IMG/VR virus record: IMGVR_UViG_3300032116_000108
Location: 1-64,000 of that record
Strand: one strand, 5' to 3'
Length of the DNA stretch: 64,000 nt
DNA from: a virus
Shown here piece by piece: positions 34,640 to 42,648 of this stretch. The position numbers and the translations under genes are program-made. Every line of letters begins with the position of its first letter. Within the stretch, counting starts at the first letter, position 1. Under the pieces are notes generated by a model. The model was given only the letters and a program-made list of their open reading frames with translations. It made no database searches and was not told the origin of the DNA.

Positions 34640-36508
34640 TTAGACAATTTCACATGCTCCACCGGCACACGCAGCTTCTCCTCGTAGGTCAGTGTTATCT
34701 TGTAACTCAATAACTTTTGTAAGATCAACATTTGATAGTGTTTTAACCAATCTTTCAAAATCTTCTTTCGTACAGTCTTCAAAAGGTGCTTGTGTATATG
34801 TTCCTCCGTTGTATGGTAATACTGAAAGTCCGTTATAAAAGTCTCTATTATTCCACATCCAATCACCAACTAATTCCCACTCATCTTCTTTAATTGAAAC
34901 GGTTGCCGATACGTTGTGAGTATTTTGTCCGTTTCTATGACCAGGTTTGATCCATTCTTGAGATACTTTTTTAACTCTCTCTAACATCTGAAATACTGAC
35001 TCATGTCTAACAATTGAACCTTCAGGTGCTCTTTGTGGAATAGTAATTACCGCAGTATCATGTGGTCTAAAGTATTCATCTTCAATCAACTCAGGGTGAT
35101 TAATTGCCAAGTATGAATAGATTGATTCGTTTTTACCAACACGGATTCTTCTTAGGTAATAATCATTATGCCAAGCGTGAATACCTGATGATGTCCCTAA
35201 TACTAAAGATGATGTTCCTGATGGTTTAACTGTTGTTGTTCTTGCAGATTTGTTAATTTTAATTAATGATGCAACTCTTTCGTTTTCTTCTTTAACTGCC
35301 TTAGCAGCCCTTTTCATGTCATAACCTAAAACAACACCTGAACCAATACCTGTCATACCAACACCGATAAGTGCGTCTTTTTCGGTTGTTCTTTTCCAAA
35401 TATCTCTCAAGTAGTGAAAGTCAGTGTATCCTGCCTGTAAAGTACCAATGAATGATGCCGCTTTAACTCTTTTATCAAAATCTTCTTGTGATTCAATATC
35501 TGAAGCATTTACCTCACATAAATTACAGAATTGGAATGGTCTTAGTGCGATTTCACAACAAGGGTTTGTTCCCCAATCTTTATCGTTAGATAGATAAATT
35601 CCTGGTTCCCCTGCTCCTGATAATTCAATACGTTTCCACAAATCCATAAAGAATTCTTTTGTAATTTTGTGACGAAGAAGTACCGCTGAGTTATTTGCTC
35701 TACCTCTTTGTGCGTTTTGTTCCCACCAATTTCCTGACTTACAAGAAATCATTTCTTCATCGTCAGCCGAAAATAATGAAATAAGTGCCGCTCGTCTGAT
35801 ACCACCTGCAAGTACCGCGTCTGCAATATGACAAACGATGTCGTGTGTTTCAATAGGTGTTAATCTTTCACCATCTTTTTTGTTATCCAAAACTTTAGTA
35901 ATGTGGTGGATACAATCTTTTAATGGTTGAGGTCCGGGAGCCTTACCTCCTGATGTTACAAGCATCGCACCTTTTTGTCTAATATCTGAAAAATCAAACA
36001 CAGGTGTTGATGATTTGTAACCTAAATACGATTCCATTAATACTTTAATGGCATCTGCCCATCCTTCAATAGAGTCACCAATAAGATAACGTCTCGTTCT
36101 TTCAGGGTTTGGTTTTTTTATTTCTGGTAGTTTTTCAACGTGGTGTTTTTGAACTGAGTATCCAACTCCTGTTCCACCTAAAAGTAAAAACATTGTTTCA
36201 GAAAATGCATCTACGTGATCGATTGGCATATATGCACAATTGTAGACTCTGTTTGGTGAGATTTCAATTGGTTTTCCACCAAATTGTAATGATCTCATAG
36301 ATGGTAAAACTTTTTTGTCATACACCATTTTATATACCTCTTCTATCTCATCTTTGATGTGGGGGTACTTACGTTGGTGCATCTCTTTGTTACGTGTTAC
36401 CAACTCTTCCCAAGTCTCTCTCCTGTTTAATTCAGGTTGAAACTTAGCGTATTTCATAAAGACAGTAATGTCACTTAATATTTTTTGCGAAATATCCATT
36501 TTATTCAA
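34640..36508 (-). CDS. nrdJ: Adenosylcobalamin-dependent (class II) ribonucleotide reductase
   Basis: This 622-aa protein reduces ribonucleotides to deoxyribonucleotides without a separate radical subunit. Family features are C91 in NRVYNCAYM (first active-site Cys), the active-site loop GTNPCCEIAL near residue 315 (N-x-C-x-E), a TGIGSG/PSGTSS nucleotide region and the C-terminal redox pair C614/C619 in ACAGGACEIV. Length fits the monomeric type. There is no nrdA/nrdB pair in the window. The enzyme would supply dNTPs for phage replication and does not need oxygen, but depends on host or imported B12. The ATG at 36499 is an alternative start. It sits between the helicase gene and the DUF5522 gene. 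Confidence 0.9.
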   Translation of the reverse strand: MNKMDISQKILSDITVFMKYAKFQPELNRRETWEELVTRNKEMHQRKYPHIKDEIEEVYKMVYDKKVLPSMRSLQFGGKPIEISPNRVYNCAYMPIDHVDAFSETMFLLLGGTGVGYSVQKHHVEKLPEIKKPNPERTRRYLIGDSIEGWADAIKVLMESYLGYKSSTPVFDFSDIRQKGAMLVTSGGKAPGPQPLKDCIHHITKVLDNKKDGERLTPIETHDIVCHIADAVLAGGIRRAALISLFSADDEEMISCKSGNWWEQNAQRGRANNSAVLLRHKITKEFFMDLWKRIELSGAGEPGIYLSNDKDWGTNPCCEIALRPFQFCNLCEVNASDIESQEDFDKRVKAASFIGTLQAGYTDFHYLRDIWKRTTEKDALIGVGMTGIGSGVVLGYDMKRAAKAVKEENERVASLIKINKSARTTTVKPSGTSSLVLGTSSGIHAWHNDYYLRRIRVGKNESIYSYLAINHPELIEDEYFRPHDTAVITIPQRAPEGSIVRHESVFQMLERVKKVSQEWIKPGHRNGQNTHNVSATVSIKEDEWELVGDWMWNNRDFYNGLSVLPYNGGTYTQAPFEDCTKEDFERLVKTLSNVDLTKVIELQDNTDLRGEAACAGGACEIV

Positions 36509-36523
36509 ATTTAATAATTTATT

Positions 36524-37906
36524 TTAAGATTCTTGTTGTTCTTTTTGTTTTTTTCTTTCTAACAGCTCCTTAATTCTGTTCCTATTCTTTTCTTCTTTTT
36601 GTTCCTCGTGGCCAAGGAATGTTACACTTTGTTCTGTATCTATCTCTAACATACCATTGTCAAACTTACAGTTCTCAAATATAATCCCATCTTTACCGAT
36701 CCTTGATTTTGTGATTGCGATTGTTGCCAAGTTCATTTCTTTTTGTTGTAATGATTTTGCGACCGTGATAATAACGTGTCCAACTTGTGCCTTTTTAATA
36801 GAACCACCCATTTGATCTGTTGTTACAACCTCTGATGATATTGAATTTCTGTTACCTTGTGTTGCTGTCCATCCCGCAATATCCAACTCGTGACACATTG
36901 CTTCAAATCCTCGCATTACCGATCCTTCACTCTTCCATTCATCACCTAACATCTTGTCTGGTACTACACAATCAATATAATCTAAAATAATCATATCAAC
37001 TTTTATCCCTTCGGCAATCATTTTTCTAACCTGATTTTTAATCTGATTCATAGTTACGGTATCAGATGCCAATTTTTTCATAATCAACTTATTTTTTCTT
37101 GTTGACTGAATTTCTTTGACTCTCTCAGTTACTTCTTTTCTATTTTCAGAAAGGTCGTCGGGGTGTATTCCTGTCCAAAGTGTAAAGTGTTTTCTTTGGA
37201 TAATTTTTGGGTTGTCTTCAAAAAATATCTGAAGAACGTTATACCCTAAGTTAAATGCGTGGTTAGCAATCTTTGTTGTGAACGTGGATTTACCAACACC
37301 GGTTGGTGCCAAAATAACACCGATTTCACCTTTAGCTAGACCACCTTTTAATAGGTTGTCAATACCAGGTACTCCAATTGGAATTGGGTGTCTATAATCG
37401 TCATCCAATACCTCATCAAGGTTAAAAAATACATCAGTAGTTCCCTTATCTACTTCACCAACTTGAAGTGCTCCCCTTACCATTTCTTCTAACTTATCAT
37501 AACTCTCGAAATCACCTTTATCGATGATTGATTGAGCCTTGGTCATTACTTTTTGGAGTTCTTGTTGTTTACAGAATTTAAGGGACTTTTCTTGAACAAA
37601 GATTGAGCCTTCGTCTGAGACGTTCTTAACCTGATCTAATGTGTCTAAAACGCTCTTTTGAGCCATCGGTGAACTAATTTCTGACTTAGTCAATTGTTCA
37701 AGGGTATCAAATGTCGGTGTATGCTCATATTTTGAATAATATTCTTTGATCATTTGACAAATAATCTTGAAATATTGGTTATCAAAATAATGAGGATCAA
37801 TAACTTCAATTATGGAATTAGAGAAATCTTTGTAAGTAATTATGTTATTTAGTAATTGAATTTGAAAAGTATTTCCTAAGTATCCGAAGTTCTTTTTGTC
37901 TGACAT
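36524..37906 (-). CDS. Replicative DNA helicase, DnaB/gp41-like
   Basis: This 460-aa protein unwinds DNA ahead of the fork. It has the RecA-type core: Walker A APTGVGKST at about residues 199-207, Walker B in VDMIILDYIDCV and a downstream TQGNRNS segment typical of DnaB and T4 gp41 helicases. The N-terminal 150 residues form the usual helical, primase-contacting domain. The C-terminus is a charged tail rich in Lys, Glu and Gln. The primase-like gene lies about 36 kb away in this window. An AATAAATA-type element lies 27 nt upstream. Confidence 0.88.
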   Translation of the reverse strand: MSDKKNFGYLGNTFQIQLLNNIITYKDFSNSIIEVIDPHYFDNQYFKIICQMIKEYYSKYEHTPTFDTLEQLTKSEISSPMAQKSVLDTLDQVKNVSDEGSIFVQEKSLKFCKQQELQKVMTKAQSIIDKGDFESYDKLEEMVRGALQVGEVDKGTTDVFFNLDEVLDDDYRHPIPIGVPGIDNLLKGGLAKGEIGVILAPTGVGKSTFTTKIANHAFNLGYNVLQIFFEDNPKIIQRKHFTLWTGIHPDDLSENRKEVTERVKEIQSTRKNKLIMKKLASDTVTMNQIKNQVRKMIAEGIKVDMIILDYIDCVVPDKMLGDEWKSEGSVMRGFEAMCHELDIAGWTATQGNRNSISSEVVTTDQMGGSIKKAQVGHVIITVAKSLQQKEMNLATIAITKSRIGKDGIIFENCKFDNGMLEIDTEQSVTFLGHEEQKEEKNRNRIKELLERKKQKEQQES

Positions 37907-37944
37907 ATTGTATAGATTTTTGTTCCTTGTTTTAATAAATATAG

Positions 37945-38397
37945 TTAAGCGAACGAATAATTAAGGTACTGATAAGATAAATTTTTCTCTGATAAAATGT
38001 CAGTTAACTCTCTTAAAATGTTTTTTATGTCTGGGCGTATATCCAGTGTATATCTTACCTTTGGCGGGTATAGTTTCGCGTCAATAATTCTATGACAAAT
38101 TGTCTTGTTTCCAACCTTTAAGATTATGTTAAATATCTCAGGTCCATCTGTGTTTGATGTTTCTAAAACGTTTGGGTCCTCTTCAATCTGGTATCTATTG
38201 TCTAACATATATACCATACACTTGTTTCTCAATTTTGTTTGAAGTGACTCAGATAGATACTTAATGTACTCATATAATTCAACTGAACTTTCAGCCTTTT
38301 CATGATATCCTTTTACATTAAAAAATCTTTGTACCACAAAATTGTTGTTAAGTGTAATCAGAAACTCAACCTTTGTTACATCATTCTGCTCTTTCAT
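37945..38397 (-). CDS. Hypothetical 150-aa protein in the replication operon
   Basis: Not recognised. It begins MKEQNDVTKVEFLITLNNNF and looks alpha/beta with a helical C-terminus (ILRELTDILSEKNLSYQYL). It is separated by 4 nt from the exonuclease gene and precedes the helicase gene, so a replication-accessory role such as a helicase loader is possible, but there is no sequence evidence for that. Confidence 0.5.
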   Translation of the reverse strand: MKEQNDVTKVEFLITLNNNFVVQRFFNVKGYHEKAESSVELYEYIKYLSESLQTKLRNKCMVYMLDNRYQIEEDPNVLETSNTDGPEIFNIILKVGNKTICHRIIDAKLYPPKVRYTLDIRPDIKNILRELTDILSEKNLSYQYLNYSFA

Positions 38398-38401
38398 AAT
38401 T

Positions 38402-39409
38402 TTACTTTTTTGTTTTAAACTTTGTTTTTTCTTTTCTTGTTAACTTTAAAAATGGTTTTAAAAAATATACCCACTGATCGTCACCTTTTGGTAGGTATTT
38501 AAATAATCCGTCGTCCATCATCATCCGAATTAGATTCTTATATCCTCTTCCGTCAGGATCCAATGACTCAGAGTAATAAGCTTGTACTAATTCTTTTCCT
38601 TCTTCACTAATTAGTGGTTCCGATAAATCCACAATCTTTTTATTGATTTCAAAAAACTCGTCACCAAATATACCTTCTTTTGTTTTACCCGTCAGTAAAT
38701 TTTTTAAAGCGGTATTATCTTTTTGTTCTTTTAGAAGTTCTTCACCTCTTGTTAAAATATCGGTAAAAGAAACTTCTCTTTCAAGTAGCTCAGGAAATAA
38801 TTTAACAATAGTCTTCTCACCTAAGTAGTATATTCCATCTATATTATCTGATTTGTCACCAGATATTATCTTAAATGTTTTTACGTTATAGTGTGGAATT
38901 TCTATTTCGTGTAGTTTGATCTTATCTCCGTTCTTATAATACTTTTTGGTGTTAGGTGAATAGATTGTAACATCTTCAGAGATAAGTTGTGTGAGGTCTC
39001 TATCTCCACTGAAAATTGTTTTATCTTCGTCTTTTGAAATTTTGCAATAATATGCGATGAGGTCATCGGCTTCAGAGTTTTCAAATTCAACTTGTCTAAC
39101 AAACATTTCTTCCAAGTATTCTTTTACTCTTTGTTTTTGTTTGTTAAATGATTGCTCTTTAAAATCTTCTGTAACCCCTTTTCGGTTAAGTTTGTATTTT
39201 GGGTAGATTAACCTTCTTTGTGAAGTACTTGTTTCTCCGTCCCAAAATACAACAACCTTGTTGAAGTTTTCGTCTTCTATGAACCTACGTAATGTGTTAA
39301 GGAAATGCCAAATACCTCCTACGTGCTCCGTACCGTTAAAGTAATCTTTAACTCCGTGAAATCCAATTTTTAATAAATTATTCCCGTCTACTAATAGGGT
39401 TTTTGTCAT
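38402..39409 (-). CDS. 5'-3' exonuclease / flap endonuclease (T4 Rnh-like)
   Basis: This 335-aa protein belongs to the FEN/5'-3' exonuclease family, which removes RNA primers. Acidic active-site clusters are visible in order: LLVDGNNLL, VVFWDGE, SEADDLIAYY and FSGDRDLTQLI, followed by the helix-three-turn-helix signal IISGDKSDNIDGI. Length equals that of T4 Rnh (305 aa) plus a short C-terminal extension. It lies between UvsX and the helicase in a replication operon. The assignment to the family is secure; whether the main activity is RNase H or flap cleavage cannot be told. Confidence 0.88.
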   Translation of the reverse strand: MTKTLLVDGNNLLKIGFHGVKDYFNGTEHVGGIWHFLNTLRRFIEDENFNKVVVFWDGETSTSQRRLIYPKYKLNRKGVTEDFKEQSFNKQKQRVKEYLEEMFVRQVEFENSEADDLIAYYCKISKDEDKTIFSGDRDLTQLISEDVTIYSPNTKKYYKNGDKIKLHEIEIPHYNVKTFKIISGDKSDNIDGIYYLGEKTIVKLFPELLEREVSFTDILTRGEELLKEQKDNTALKNLLTGKTKEGIFGDEFFEINKKIVDLSEPLISEEGKELVQAYYSESLDPDGRGYKNLIRMMMDDGLFKYLPKGDDQWVYFLKPFLKLTRKEKTKFKTKK

Positions 39410-39429
39410 TTCTGTAAATTACAGGGTTC

Positions 39430-40437
39430 TTACTCAACTTCTTCTTTTTCTGCCTTTAAATCAAAGTCACCATCAACACCGATGATTTCTTTCCAATACT
39501 CAGCATATTCTTTTTTGTATTGTTCGATGGATGCCTTTTCTTCAGACGCTTCTTTACCTGGTAAAAATCCATGTGGTGTTACAATTATTTTACCGTCCTC
39601 GAATCCAAGACCGTTGATGTGGTTTTTCATTACGGACACTTTTGTTCTTGATGCAAACTTAACAGTTCTTTTGTCTTTAGTTGCGGTAATCTTTGTTGTT
39701 CCTGCACCTTTTTGATTTCCAAATAAGAAAACTAAAGATGAGTTTAACCAAATTGCTTCACCACCTTTCGCCTTAATTTTTGGTTGACCAAATGGATTGT
39801 CAGGTAATTCTACCCAAGGCTGATTAACAATAATCAAAGTGTTTTCATATTTTGAATCCGCTTTACGAGACCCTGAAATACGTTGGTTGATTCCCATTCC
39901 AATCTTGTCGGCTAAAACACTTGCATTGTGTTGTTTACCACCCTTACCTTCATAAGTCATCTTACATGGTACAGATCCAACAGAATCCCACATAATACAT
40001 AGTGAATAGTCTAAATCGCCCTTTTCTTGTGCGTCTAACAAATCATTAATATAATCCGTAATTTGTTCAATGTAATCAAAGTTATTATTAAAGATATAAA
40101 AACCATCCCACTCTAATTCACCCGTTTCAGTATCAACAACCTCATCACATTCAAACCCCATTAGTTTAGCATGTTCAAAGGACCATTTTTGTTCCGTAAT
40201 AATGAACACAGGAAGTACACCTTTCTTTTGTGCGTCAACTGCCGTTTTAACTAAGGCGGTTGTTTTACCTGTATCACTATGACCTAAAAACATATTGATG
40301 TGTCCCATCGCAGGTCCCGGTAATCCAACAGCATCTAAGAATGGTTCACCTAAATCAAAGAATCTTTGTGGTTTATATTTTGCTGACGTAGAAAACTTTT
40401 TCTTTAATGAACTAAAATCATTCTTTTTAATTGCCAT
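39430..40437 (-). CDS. Recombinase, UvsX/RecA-like
   Basis: This 335-aa protein matches the phage UvsX class, which forms filaments on ssDNA for recombination-dependent replication. Visible are Walker A LGHSDTGKTT at residues 51-60, a hydrophobic Walker B strand SLCIMWDSVGS, and the L2-like region containing GGEAIWLNSSLVF. The C-terminus is acidic (VDGDFDLKAEKEEVE), as in many RecA-family proteins. Its start overlaps the upstream 97-aa gene by 11 nt, pointing to coupled translation. Together with the SSB-like and helicase genes it forms a T4-type replication-recombination set. Confidence 0.85.
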   Translation of the reverse strand: MAIKKNDFSSLKKKFSTSAKYKPQRFFDLGEPFLDAVGLPGPAMGHINMFLGHSDTGKTTALVKTAVDAQKKGVLPVFIITEQKWSFEHAKLMGFECDEVVDTETGELEWDGFYIFNNNFDYIEQITDYINDLLDAQEKGDLDYSLCIMWDSVGSVPCKMTYEGKGGKQHNASVLADKIGMGINQRISGSRKADSKYENTLIIVNQPWVELPDNPFGQPKIKAKGGEAIWLNSSLVFLFGNQKGAGTTKITATKDKRTVKFASRTKVSVMKNHINGLGFEDGKIIVTPHGFLPGKEASEEKASIEQYKKEYAEYWKEIIGVDGDFDLKAEKEEVE

Positions 40438-40720
40438 TTTCTTCTTTTTGTTCGTTTAATATTTTTAACATGTCTTCAGTGATTTCAAACTTCTCATCTC
40501 TTTTGACATTATACTTGTAAACTGTTTCTAACATTTCAAGTTTATCTTTTGCGTTTGTCATTTTTTCAACAAACTTATCCATTTCTTCTAAGTGTTGTGG
40601 GTGTTCTCCAATACCAACGGAATTATTGAAATAAATTAAAAGTGTTGCTTCGGCTTCAGCCATTTCTGACCTATATTTCAAGGTCAGGGCTTCATACATT
40701 TTTTGTGATATCTTATTCAT
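40427..40720 (-). CDS. Hypothetical 97-aa helical protein
   Basis: Not recognised. It is almost wholly helical, acidic, and ends ILNEQKEENGN. It lies between the SSB-like gene and uvsX and overlaps uvsX by 11 nt. Position suggests a mediator or accessory factor (T4 has UvsY, 137 aa, as a UvsX loader); similarity to UvsY is not visible by eye. Confidence 0.5.
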   Translation of the reverse strand: MNKISQKMYEALTLKYRSEMAEAEATLLIYFNNSVGIGEHPQHLEEMDKFVEKMTNAKDKLEMLETVYKYNVKRDEKFEITEDMLKILNEQKEENGN

Positions 40721-40732
40721 GTTTTAATAAAA

Positions 40733-41587
40733 TTAAAATGGTAATTCTTCTGATGGTTCATCATCCGCTTGTGGATCAACAATTGGTGTTTCTACTTTTG
40801 TTTCAGTTCCTCCACCAAGAGAAATTTCAGCCTCTTCTCCGTAAACATATTTTTTAAGTTCAGAACTCCACATTGGAGTCTCTCCTACTGCCACCGCTTC
40901 TAAATACTCAACAGGTTTTTTAGAGTAAACATCTTTCCAAGTAAGTTCATCTACTAACCATCCGTCCATGATTTCTTTATCTGTGTGTACAGGTGCCGGA
41001 TCATCATACATAATTGTTTGAACAACTGTGTATTCTTTTCCTTGTGGTGTTTTTGCTTTGATCAATTCAATAATCAAATCACGTCCTTTTTCAGAATCAG
41101 TTAAATCACCTTTTGCTTTCCAAATAGGTAAGATTTTATCTAACACACCTTCCTGTTTATAGTTGTGTTTGAATCTCCAAAACTTAACTCCGTCTTGTTC
41201 GTTATCACGATCAATAACTTTTACGATGTAGAATAAACGTGAACGGTATTGAGATGCCAAATCTTTATCTTCTTTTTTCCCTGTGGAGATAAGTTCATTA
41301 TAAACTTCCGTTAGTGGTGATCTTTCGTTGTCGTTTTTTTCAGGGTCATACAACTTAACCCATTGTCCATTAACTTGAATTTCGTGATACCAAACTTCTA
41401 CGAATGGTGAAGAACCATCTTTTGTTGGTAGGATACGAATTCTTCGTTGTGCAGATTTTTCGTTCTTTTGAAGAACGGCAGAAAAATACCTTTTCAATCT
41501 GTCTTCTTGTGAAATGTTTTGTTTTTGTGAACTCGGTGTTGAGTTCTTTTCGTACTGTGCAAGTACTGCATCAATTGAATTTGCCAT
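40733..41587 (-). CDS. Single-stranded DNA-binding protein, T4 gp32-like
   Basis: This 284-aa protein resembles gp32: a Lys/Arg-rich N-terminal arm (EDRLKRYFSAVLQKNEKSAQ), an OB-like core with many aromatic residues (VEVWYHEIQVNGQWVKLYD, FWRFKHNY) and a short acidic C-terminal tail ending ADDEPSEELPF, the site for partner proteins. T4 gp32 has a structural zinc held by His and three Cys; this protein has no Cys, so it lacks that zinc site. It is the first gene of the replication operon and has a good Bacteroidota-type promoter upstream. Family call rests on architecture and operon place. Confidence 0.75.
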   Translation of the reverse strand: MANSIDAVLAQYEKNSTPSSQKQNISQEDRLKRYFSAVLQKNEKSAQRRIRILPTKDGSSPFVEVWYHEIQVNGQWVKLYDPEKNDNERSPLTEVYNELISTGKKEDKDLASQYRSRLFYIVKVIDRDNEQDGVKFWRFKHNYKQEGVLDKILPIWKAKGDLTDSEKGRDLIIELIKAKTPQGKEYTVVQTIMYDDPAPVHTDKEIMDGWLVDELTWKDVYSKKPVEYLEAVAVGETPMWSSELKKYVYGEEAEISLGGGTETKVETPIVDPQADDEPSEELPF

Positions 41588-41624
41588 AGATTTTGTTTTT
41601 AATTTTTAACTCTTTTATCTATAA

Positions 41625-41655
41625 CAATTATAAGTGAATTTGGTAGAATGTCAAA
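41625..41655 (-). promoter_or_regulatory. Host-type promoter of the replication operon
   Basis: In minus sense TTTG (41652-41655), a 19-nt spacer and TATAATTG (41625-41632) match the Bacteroidota primary-sigma consensus TTTG-N19-TAnnTTTG with one mismatch. The same stretch also reads TTGACA-N16-TATAAT. It lies about 40 nt before the SSB start. Confidence 0.65.
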
Positions 41656-41660
41656 TAAAA

Positions 41661-41681
41661 AAGGGACCTTTTGGGTCCCTT
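41661..41681 (-). terminator. Rho-independent terminator after the acidic coiled-coil gene
   Basis: An 8-bp stem AAGGGACC/GGTCCCTT with 5-nt loop TTTTG is followed in minus sense by TTTTTTATTT. It separates the structural genes from the SSB promoter. Confidence 0.85.
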
Positions 41682-41687
41682 ATATTT

Positions 41688-42380
41688 TTACATTTCTTCT
41701 TCATCATCATAAATATTGAAGGTTTTTTTAATTTCTCCTGGTGAGAAATTTTCAACTTCGTCAGATGTTAAAATATATTCATTTTTTCCTGACTTTTCCA
41801 TATCTACTTTTTTATCATCAAAAAAATCGGTTAGTTTTTGATTATATGGGTAAGAGTCTAAAGATCTTAACATTAGTTTTTCTTCAGGTGTTTTATCTCT
41901 ATATCTATCAAATTTTTTCTCTAAGTTTTCAATTTTACTTAAAATTTGATCCATGCTTTGTAATTTAGATTGCAATTCGTCCAATTTAGAAATCATGTCG
42001 TCCATAAACCCATCCTGTTTATCTTTAATTTCTTGTTGTGTTGTAACTAAATCAGTGATGTCAATTTCTTCAGATTCCTCTTCACCCCCTTCAGCACCTT
42101 CGGTTTCAGCACCTACTTCTTCAACATCAGGATCGTTTGCAACATCTACAGGTTCAGGCACTTCAGTCCCTCCTGTTGGTGGTGCACCTGCGTCTCCACC
42201 AGGTGCCGGTGCCCCTGCATCTGCAGGTGGTGGCACATCACCAATAGGACCCTCTTCTCCACCTGGAGGTGCTGCAGGATCTGCCGGTGGTTCAGCCGGT
42301 GGTTCTTGTTCATTAAGAATATATCTGTTTATATTTTTAATTCTTTGTATTTCTTGTAAAATCTTTTTATCTACACTCAT
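41688..42380 (-). CDS. Acidic Pro-rich coiled-coil protein with LxE leader
   Basis: The 230-aa product has an N-terminal amphipathic helix (KKILQEIQRIKNINRYILNE), a Pro/Ala/Gly/Glu-rich low-complexity stretch of about 80 residues, a coiled coil (DDMISKLDELQSKLQSMDQI) and an acidic C-terminus ending DDEEEM. L22-N23-E24/Q25 resembles a T4 prohead-protease site. Such acidic, helical proteins can be prohead core or internal proteins, though this is inference. A longer frame begins at 42398 and would overlap the upstream stop by 8 nt; the ATG at 42378-42380 is more natural. It ends 6 nt before the terminator stem. Confidence 0.5.
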   Translation of the reverse strand: MSVDKKILQEIQRIKNINRYILNEQEPPAEPPADPAAPPGGEEGPIGDVPPPADAGAPAPGGDAGAPPTGGTEVPEPVDVANDPDVEEVGAETEGAEGGEEESEEIDITDLVTTQQEIKDKQDGFMDDMISKLDELQSKLQSMDQILSKIENLEKKFDRYRDKTPEEKLMLRSLDSYPYNQKLTDFFDDKKVDMEKSGKNEYILTSDEVENFSPGEIKKTFNIYDDEEEM

Positions 42381-42390
42381 TTTAATATTT

Positions 42391-42618
42391 TTAACCATTC
42401 AATAATGTTTTCACACCTGTTGGTGTTTCTACCTTTAATGTTCTATTTGTTTTAAGAGTATTGTCTACCCTCTCTATTAAACCATCTTTCATTCTAATGG
42501 TATAACAATCACCAGTATCCAAATCACAAACTTGTTTGTGGTCAGCATCTATTTGTTTTTCAGATAATCTAGTATCTTTTTTCAAATAATCATCTAATAA
42601 ATTTTTAATATTGCTCAT
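42391..42618 (-). CDS. Hypothetical 75-aa protein
   Basis: Not recognised. It has an N-terminal helix (MSNIKNLLDDYLKK) followed by four short strands, including CDLDTGDCYTIRMKDGLIER. The two Cys are six residues apart. It is a compact beta-meander by pattern and sits between the giant hub-like protein and the acidic protein. An exact TATTTATA box lies 12 nt upstream. Confidence 0.5.
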   Translation of the reverse strand: MSNIKNLLDDYLKKDTRLSEKQIDADHKQVCDLDTGDCYTIRMKDGLIERVDNTLKTNRTLKVETPTGVKTLLNG

Positions 42619-42630
42619 AGTTTTTTTTAT

Positions 42631-42638
42631 TATAAATA
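42631..42638 (-). promoter_or_regulatory. TATTTATA box before the 75-aa gene
   Basis: Exact match in minus sense, 12 nt from the ATG at 42618. Confidence 0.4.
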
Positions 42639-42648
42639 TATCGTTATT

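Noticed and set aside
34633-34869. Minus-strand 78-aa frame inside nrdJ
   Set aside because: Out of frame with the reductase and overlapping its essential C-terminal Cys pair.
41953-42405. Plus-strand frame of 150 aa opposite the acidic coiled-coil gene
   Set aside because: It is the antisense image of the low-complexity Pro/Ala/Gly stretch; the minus-strand frame has the terminator, spacing and leader of a gene.
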